Below are positions 57,776-64,000 of a stretch of DNA of 64,000 bases, in pieces. Positions within the stretch are counted from its first letter, which is position 1. The number at the start of each line of letters is the position of its first letter. A program made the position numbers and the translations under genes. This stretch comes from Allodiplogaster sudhausi (lineage: Eukaryota; Nematoda; Chromadorea; Rhabditida; Diplogasteridae). The notes beneath the pieces are model-generated. The model saw nothing but the letters and a program-made list of their open reading frames with translations, was not told where the DNA came from and did no database searches. The DNA is taken from assembly GCA_945643635.1 (NCBI GenBank), contig CALZFC010000349.1, positions 4,725,001 to 4,789,000 on the forward strand, read 5' to 3'.

Positions 57776-60460
57776 ATGTTTCGCGCACTCCTTTCAAAAC
57801 CGAAAAAGTTGCTGGCGCGTGCGAAGCGGCAGCTGGCGGCAAAGCGTCACAAGCGACGCGGAAGCGGCGGCGGCAACGGCAGCGGCGGCAGCGGCAAGGT
57901 CAAGGGTGGCGCGGTGCGCGCCGTGGCCGCCGAGCTGCCCGCTGCACTCGATGACTCACTCGTCTCGCTCGATGGCAGCTGCATCATTGAGGTAAGCGGC
58001 GGAAAAGAAGGCAAGAGCTTTTACAATTAGGCTCCCGACTTGCCCCCTATCCAGGCGTTCATCACTATTTATGTATGTATTTTCATACAAACAAGTTTCT
58101 TTCTCGTTATTTATATACATTAGAATTTAATTTCTTCCTCATGTGCCTAGTTCTTATGACGCGATTTGCGAGAGAATCGTAATTAAGCCAAAGAGCCGGG
58201 GACCCGGCAAAATTAGATTTCGCTCAAAAGCTCTTTATAGGTACTTTTTAACACGGCGAAACGATTGGAATTGGTCCGGGAGTCTGAAATCGCCATTTTG
58301 GTGAGCTGTGCGAGGTTTAAAATTCGAGAGTCCGATGAAACTTGCAGAGATGGTCGCACATTCGCGTTCGCTGTTTCGTACACAATAAAGCAATATTCGT
58401 GAAAATTTTGTCATAAATAGACAAGATATTGTTTTACAAAGCTACTAAAGTAGAATTAGAAAATATTCACTTTTGTGGTCTCAGTGGCCTCAAGACTTTG
58501 GAGAGGCGCCATTCTCTTATATGGAAAAATGTCATGGGTTTTATATCTTACATTGTAGAGCAAAAAATTATCTTTCCAATGAGCTATAGTATGCCAGATA
58601 CCGACGAGGTCTTTTATGTTTCCCAGTCATAATACTGTTGAAATATACGCAGTTCAGTGTGTGTGCATCGGCATGCACTTTGTTTAGGCGTTACCTACGC
58701 CGAAAGCGAAACACAAGCGATATACCACATGAAGGTGGTCTAGAGAATTTATGTAGGTTTTATGTAACTGTTTAAATAAAATTTAAATGCAAAAGAAATT
58801 TGTTAATTGATGGGCAAAACGACCCCCTCGCCCTGGCCATCGAACCCCGGACGTTTGCTTAGCTGCTCCAACGCGCTCGCACTACACTAAATCGCCCTTA
58901 CCATTGTGAGACAAAGCTTTTCTTCTTATCTTGCCCGGTGCATAGGTCAAAGAAACGCTAACCCGCGGATTTCAACAGTTTTATGATTGGGAAACATAAA
59001 AAACCTCGTCAATATCTGGCATACTATAGCTCATTGGGAAGATAATTTTTTTCTCTACAATTTAAGATAGAAAACCCGTGACATTTTTCCATATAAGAGA
59101 ATGGCGCCTCTCCAAAGACTAGAGGCCGCTGAGACCATAAAAGTGAATATTTTCAAATTCTACTTTGGTAGCCTTGTAAAGCAATATCTTGTCTATTTAT
59201 GACAAAATTTTGATGAATATTGCTTTATTGTGTACGAAACAGCGAACGCGAATGTGCGACCATCTCTGCAAGTTTCATCTTGCTCTCGAATTTTAAACCT
59301 CGCATAGCTCGTCAAAATGGCGATTTCAGACTCCCGGACCAATTCCAATCGCTTCGTCGTGTTAAAAAGTACCTATAAAGAGCTTTTGAGCGAAATCTAA
59401 TTTTGCCGGGTCCCCGGCCATTTTGATACTCTCGCAAATCGCGTCTTAAATAGATTACACGTTGATAAACAAAACGAGGACAAAAAAAAGTGTACGAGTA
59501 AATGAGGATGTACATTTTTTTTAAACGTTGTAAACATATAATAAATAAAATATATTTCAAGCTGCCTTCCGCCGGCCGCCAGCTGCCCTTTCTGCACATA
59601 CGCGCAGGAGCTGCGGGCCGCGTCGATCTGCAGACCGAGAAGCCGGACACGCTGCTACTGTCGTGCGCGCTCGCTGATGCACCGATCAAGGTGAGGAGAG
59701 AGAGAGAGAAATAGAGATGGAGAAATAGAGACAGAGAAAGAGAGAGAGCGCGAGCGAAGGGATGAGACAATAAAGAGAGTTAGAGGAAGTGGATGATGGG
59801 CGAGATAACTGAGAAAAAAATTAAATTCATTCCTTCAGCTTCGTCGCACACGTGGCGCCCTTCGCCTAGATGAAGCGGATGCGTACGAGTGCGGCAGAGC
59901 GCTCGGTTGGCCACTCATTGACAGAAGATAACAAGTACACTAGGATTATATACTATAACAAATATGTTGGAGACACGTGAACAGTTACAAATTGCACTTA
60001 TTCACTTATGAGTAATAACGAGAAAATAAGAGAAATGTTAGAGCAAAAAATAAAATAAAAAATACATCTTTTAAAGCCACCTCTCTCTCGGGCATCTCCT
60101 CTCTTCGTCTGGATGCGAACGCATCAGCAGCCGAGGTCATCCGAGGCATCCTTGACGTCTTCGTGGAGCGAGCCGCCGAGGCAGCTGCCGACGATGATGA
60201 GAAGAAGAAGAAGAAAGAGCAGCAGCCGTCAGCCATCAGGTGCACATGGTCATTATGACTACGATAAGTTTTAAATAGTTATTTAAATATTTACGAAGAA
60301 GAAGAAAAAGATCAACTTTTTTTTTAAAGAGTACTGAAATTTTTTTGAAATGAAATTGTTAACTTTGTAATTTCTCCTTCTTCCTTTAGATTCGCCATAA
60401 ACGAACTCCAGGTCGTCGGCTGCAGACGAGAGAGCGAATTCGATGCAGTCAGTCACCGAT

Positions 60461-60503
<43 letters not shown>

Positions 60504-60736
60504 CACTCTTTCTCTCTGACCCTCTTATTCTCACTGTATCTCTCTCGCTGTTCTTCTCAACTCTCTCTCTCTCTCTCTCTCTCTCGCTCTCTCTTCCAGC
60601 TCTCTCGACTTCTCCGTCTTGCTCGCCGTTCGCTCCGCTCAGTACAGCTTCGACGAGTGCGCCTGCCGTCAGAAGAGGCCGCCATGTTCCTCTGGTCCTC
60701 ATTGGCAGAGTGCCAACTTATCAGCCAGGTCTGACA

Positions 60737-60774
<38 letters not shown>

Positions 60775-61673
60775 ACAGAGAGAGAGAGAGAGACAAAGAT
60801 AAAGATAAAGTGAGAATAACAGAGAGCGAGAGAGAGAGAGAGAGAGAGAGATAACTTCCCCATCTCTCATTGTCAGGTGCACTACGAGCCGACGCGCCTC
60901 GACCACTGGAGTCGCCCGCATGTTGTCGAAGCGTTGCAGGGGAAACCCATCTCGTGAGTCTGCTGCTGTTTCTTACCATTAGAAGAATTTATTTCTAATT
61001 CAAGTTATTTTCTGTCTGAAATCGATAATGGCCAAGAATCTATCTTTCAGCTATTAATCAATCAATGAATAGATATTGAGCCAACTCAATTAATAAGTCG
61101 ATATCTCCACAGTTCGCTCGTGCTAACGGGCGTCGCTGGTCTGGGCGCGGCCGACCTGATGGCCGTGGCTGCTGGCAACTGGATGGCCGAGCTGAGCGTG
61201 GTCGGCGAGCTCATCCGCCCCTCTGCGCTCGCCGTGCCCGCGCTCCGGCCCACCATTCGCTCCCTCTCCAATCTACTCATTCAGGCAAGCGAAATTGGTG
61301 TAATTGACCAATAATTTGCATAACTAATAAAATAAGCTTATCTAAAAATACAGGAAATAACGGGCGAATTCAAGCGACAGGATGTATTATTGTATGGAAA
61401 AAATTATTGCATTTTAAAATGAAATGTTGACAAATAAGGAATGTTAAATTAATCAAATAAGGAAAGAAATAGAAATGGATTGATAAATACTTACTTTCTC
61501 CAGATCGACGAGTGGTTCTCGCTGGCCGACCGCGACGAGAGGACGGCGCTGCTCTCGCTGCTGCACGGAATGCGCGCGGCCGCCACGCTCGAGGTGCTGC
61601 ATGTCGCGGCAGGTGGCGCCGTCGCCGCCGCCAGAATCATCAGCTACTGGCTCGAGTTGGCCAGGTTGGCAAT

Positions 61674-61707
<34 letters not shown>

Positions 61708-62318
61708 AAAGGAGAAGAAGAGAGAGAGAGATGGAGCGGAAAGGAGAAGAAGAGAGAGAGAGAAGGAGAAAAGAGGAGAGATGGAGAGAACGAGTAAGGG
61801 AGACAGACAGACTGAGAGACAGAGAACGAGTGAATGAGAGCTAGAGTAGAGAGCGCTCTGTCAGACTTCAATTTCATTTTATTAGAACACTTACAGAGAA
61901 ACCAAGAGAACGATTCGGCTCAAGCTCGAGGGCATTTCACAGGACAGACTCGACCAAGCAGTCGGCAAGCTATTCAGAAAGGTACGCCAATCTTGAGTTC
62001 AGCGGAATGTAGATGAAAAAGAAATGAGAAGCTGAATATGAGGGATAGAGAGTCAAAAGAAAGAGAGAAAAGAAAGAAGGTGGCAGAGAGAGAGAGAGAG
62101 AGTGAGAGAGAGAGAGATGGATTGAAGAGATTCATGAGATGGATAGAGAATAAAGAATCGGAGAGCAAGAGCATGAATGCCATGCAGATCGGCAGCCTCT
62201 CAAAGGGCTCCTCCTGGTCGCCGCACTTCTTGTCGCTCTCCCTTGGCGATGGCGGCGAGGTGTGCGTCCTCGACACGCATGTCTGGTTCGGAGAGAGTGA
62301 AGAGAAGGAGGAGCAGGG
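57776..62318 (+). CDS. Unrecognised protein, 11 exons (3' end not established)
   Basis: Exons 57776-57991, 59562-59690, 59839-59905, 60077-60239, 60390-60447, 60600-60728, 60877-60953, 61113-61284, 61504-61664, 61897-61981 and 62188-62318 keep one frame through all junctions, about 460 residues. The N-terminus is very basic (MFRALLSKPKKLLARAKRQL) with a Gly/Ser stretch (GSGGGNGSGGSG). Later parts: FLHIRAGAAGRVDLQTEKPD, RLDANASAAEVIRGILDVFV, a Lys run (DDDEKKKKKEQQ), FAINELQVVGCRRESEFD, LDHWSRPHVVEALQGKP, LTGVAGLGAADLMAVAAGNW, IDEWFSLADRDERTALLSLL, RLKLEGISQDRLDQAVGKLF and FLSLSLGDGGEVCVLDTHVW. Coding DNA is strongly GC-rich against its AT-rich introns. Exon 8 appears to end at a GC donor (CAG|GCAAGC). 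I cannot name the family; the alternating helical segments suggest a cytosolic helical scaffold. Confidence 0.7.
58157..59446. mobile_element. Foldback element, about 1.29 kb, with 470-bp inverted arms
   Basis: The left arm 58157-58633 (from GACGCGATTTGCGAGAG) is repeated in reverse at 58980-59446 (to CTCTCGCAAATCGCGTC). Shared blocks include GGGGACCCGGCAAAATTAGA, GAGCTTTTGAGCGAAATCTA (reversed), CGCCATTTTG and TTTATGACAAAATTTT-like sequence. The arms differ by scattered substitutions. A 346-bp non-palindromic core lies between. The element occupies intron 1 of the 57776 gene. Confidence 0.9.
58824..58897 (-). other. tRNA-like (Pol III A-box/B-box) sequence in the foldback core
   Basis: On the minus strand, GGGCGATTTAGTGTAGTGCG contains TAGTGTAGTGCG (A-box TRGYNNARNNGG, one mismatch). 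About 35 nt on, GGTTCGATGGC fits the B-box GGTTCGANNCC with one mismatch. Acceptor-stem pairing is poor, so this is not a functional tRNA gene. It looks like a SINE head or a decayed tRNA. Confidence 0.5.
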
Positions 62319-62354
62319 GTGAGATAGGGGGCACCTCCACTACCCACTTCCCAA

Positions 62355-62515
62355 TCCCTGCTTCTCCTGTCTCCCCAAACCCAGCTTCTCCCCACTCCCC
62401 AAACCCAGCTTCTCCCCACTCCCCAAACCCAGCTTCTAACCACTCCCCAAGCCCAGCTTCTCCCCACTCCCCAACCCCAGCTTCTCCCCACTCCCCAAAC
62501 CCAGCTTCTCGACAC
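62355..62515 (+). repeat. 24-bp minisatellite (CCCCAAACCCAGCTTCTCCC...)
   Basis: About 6.5 units of CCCCAAACCCAGCTTCTCCCC plus ACT. The period is divisible by three, so one frame reads SPNPASPH repeatedly. That frame differs from exon 62188-62318, so the array is taken as intronic or downstream. Confidence 0.9.
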
Positions 62516-62639
62516 CCCCCTTCGTGTTATTCTCTCTCAAGAACGCCGGCCCTTGCACGATTTTTCATTATTTTCGTTCCTCTGCTAATCATATGGTTAG
62601 AAAATTTCCATAATTAAGTGCATAGATAACCCAGTGGAG

Positions 62640-62735
62640 AGCTTCTCTATCATTCTATTGAACTTGAAAATTGCTAAGAAGTCGTTGGCCGAGATCTTGC
62701 CAAAGCCCTTCATATTATCATCTTAATTATCACCG
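62640..62735 (-). other. Possible EF-hand-like exon fragment
   Basis: On the minus strand one frame reads DDNMKGFGKISANDFLAIFK, reminiscent of a degenerate centrin-type EF-hand (GKIS core), but the usual acidic loop residues are mostly missing. No partner exons were identified. Confidence 0.2.
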
Positions 62736-64000
62736 GTGAATTAACTCAGCAAAGTAAATGATTGATTTGTGTAATGAAATGGTACAGCATTGTCGCTTTG
62801 CTCTCATGTTTTTAGAATGCGACGTTCCGTTTATTTTACAAGTGATTTATTGCATTGGCTTTTCACGATCTCTTCATGTCATCTTGTATTTGCTGCTTTA
62901 TCATTCTCATTCATATCACATGAGATGTTTTGAACAACACAGAATCTGCCGTCTTTATACAAGTACATTTAAAGCCGATGTTTATGTATGTGTACATTTT
63001 ACCAACTTCGATAGATAAAGCTTTCTTTGTAAGGAAAAGTTGCTCTCTCGGTTTTGATCTGAGTCGAAAATTCGGCGACAATTAGTGTTGATTTATCGAT
63101 GAGACATTCAAGGCAACAGAGAGGCAAAGTAATAATTAAACACACTTTTTTGCCACACTAAGTGTATGAAATAAGAATAAAAAACAAAAGAATACAATCA
63201 ACTTATGAAAGGAATTGAGCGGTTTATCGACGTAACACTGTATAAACGTAGCGAGTGGTATGTATCTTCGGAAGGACGACCTTGTTTTTATGAATGAATG
63301 AATCAAATAGTTTTTTCTGCTTAAATTTCCTACACTTGAGCCTATTCGAAACAAAGAAAAAACTGCGAAAACAAACATATTGCGACAGCGGTAGAAGCTA
63401 TGTATGTATGTAGTTAGTTATTCTTACCCGAAGCTTCTATCTGATTATAGCAAATATATATTTCTTGCTCTGCGATTGTTAAATTTACGGAGAACGACAG
63501 ATTCATAAGGTGAAGAATATTGACTAGTGGACAACTGAAAAGAATGAGAGAATGAGAGAGTACTGTAACATGTATAGTGATTGTATGTATCCGCCATTGG
63601 AAGAAAGTGAGAATCATGGGCAAAGCTCGATGGAAGAATATTTTTCCTTCTAGAAGTCACCAGAACAAACGAGCGCGCGAGTTTTGAGCATTTCTTGTCG
63701 AGTCTGTTTAATGTTAATGAAAGGGGAAAAAGAAAAGAAACAGACATTTGTTTGTGATTCAAAAGAACGATGAAAGAGAGAGAAAAAGACATGCTAAAAA
63801 AGTAAATAACAAAATGACTTGAGGAAAGCGACCGAATCACTGATGATTATGTTCGAAGAACAAGTTGGACGATTGATTCATATGCATATGCAACTTCCTA
63901 ACATTCTACTTCTAATGAAAAAAGATTAAAAAAACATTGATTATATTAAAATGAAACCTTAAAGGTTGTATGGACTCTTGGGACTAGTCATAATAGAGCT
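62736..64000. other. No gene seen
   Basis: AT-rich DNA with TATGTATGTA-type repeats near 63400 and no supported exon on either strand. Confidence 0.6.

Noticed and set aside
58824..58897. Functional tRNA gene
   Set aside because: A and B boxes are present but the acceptor stem does not pair and the sequence sits inside a mobile element.

Overview
This is animal nuclear DNA. Genes are split into short exons by GT-AG introns, and spacers and introns are packed with (CT)n/(GA)n microsatellites. Nothing prokaryotic, no rRNA and no CRISPR is present. A nematode or another small invertebrate is plausible (neurogenin-type bHLH, receptor PTP, compact exons), but the sequence alone does not settle the phylum. 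I built gene models by hand from conserved motifs and splice phases. Phase-consistent exon chains are the main evidence.

Layout. 226-3417 (+): 3' part of a gene built from four copies of an exon pair. 4258-6793 (+): Ser/Pro/His-rich protein whose second intron holds a frameshifted, intron-bearing histone H2B (5269-5774). 7308-10424 (+): complete six-exon MAD2 spindle-checkpoint gene. 11.8-14.6 kb: microsatellite desert. 14649-15786 (-): neurogenin-like bHLH gene. 19231-21757 (-): complete seven-exon ELO fatty-acid elongase. 23991-24761 (+): small secreted protein of a local family. 25776-27591 (+): single-pass membrane protein running into a decayed tyrosine-phosphatase domain (27652-28020). 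Next comes a repeat-flanked, LTR-like segment (28163-30219). 30752-31900 (+): EB1-like gene in which only the linker and C-terminal dimerisation domain are found. 34256-34450 (+), 35241-36493 (-) and 39859-44505 (-): a dead copy, an intact copy and a copy destroyed by a minisatellite, all of the secreted family. 44.5-57.7 kb: microsatellite-rich and without a gene I can recognise. 57776-62318 (+): eleven exons of an unrecognised protein whose first intron carries a large foldback element with a tRNA-like core.

The strongest unusual signal is a 40-bp G-rich minisatellite (40661-44079, about 85 units). It arose from a stretch that is single-copy in exon 2 of the intact paralogue at 35929-36106. 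It destroyed the reading frame on the coding strand and created long stop-free frames on the other. Similar local amplification appears elsewhere: a 17-bp array copying an ELO splice acceptor, GA or CT runs starting at splice sites, and two introns of one gene sharing the same minisatellite.
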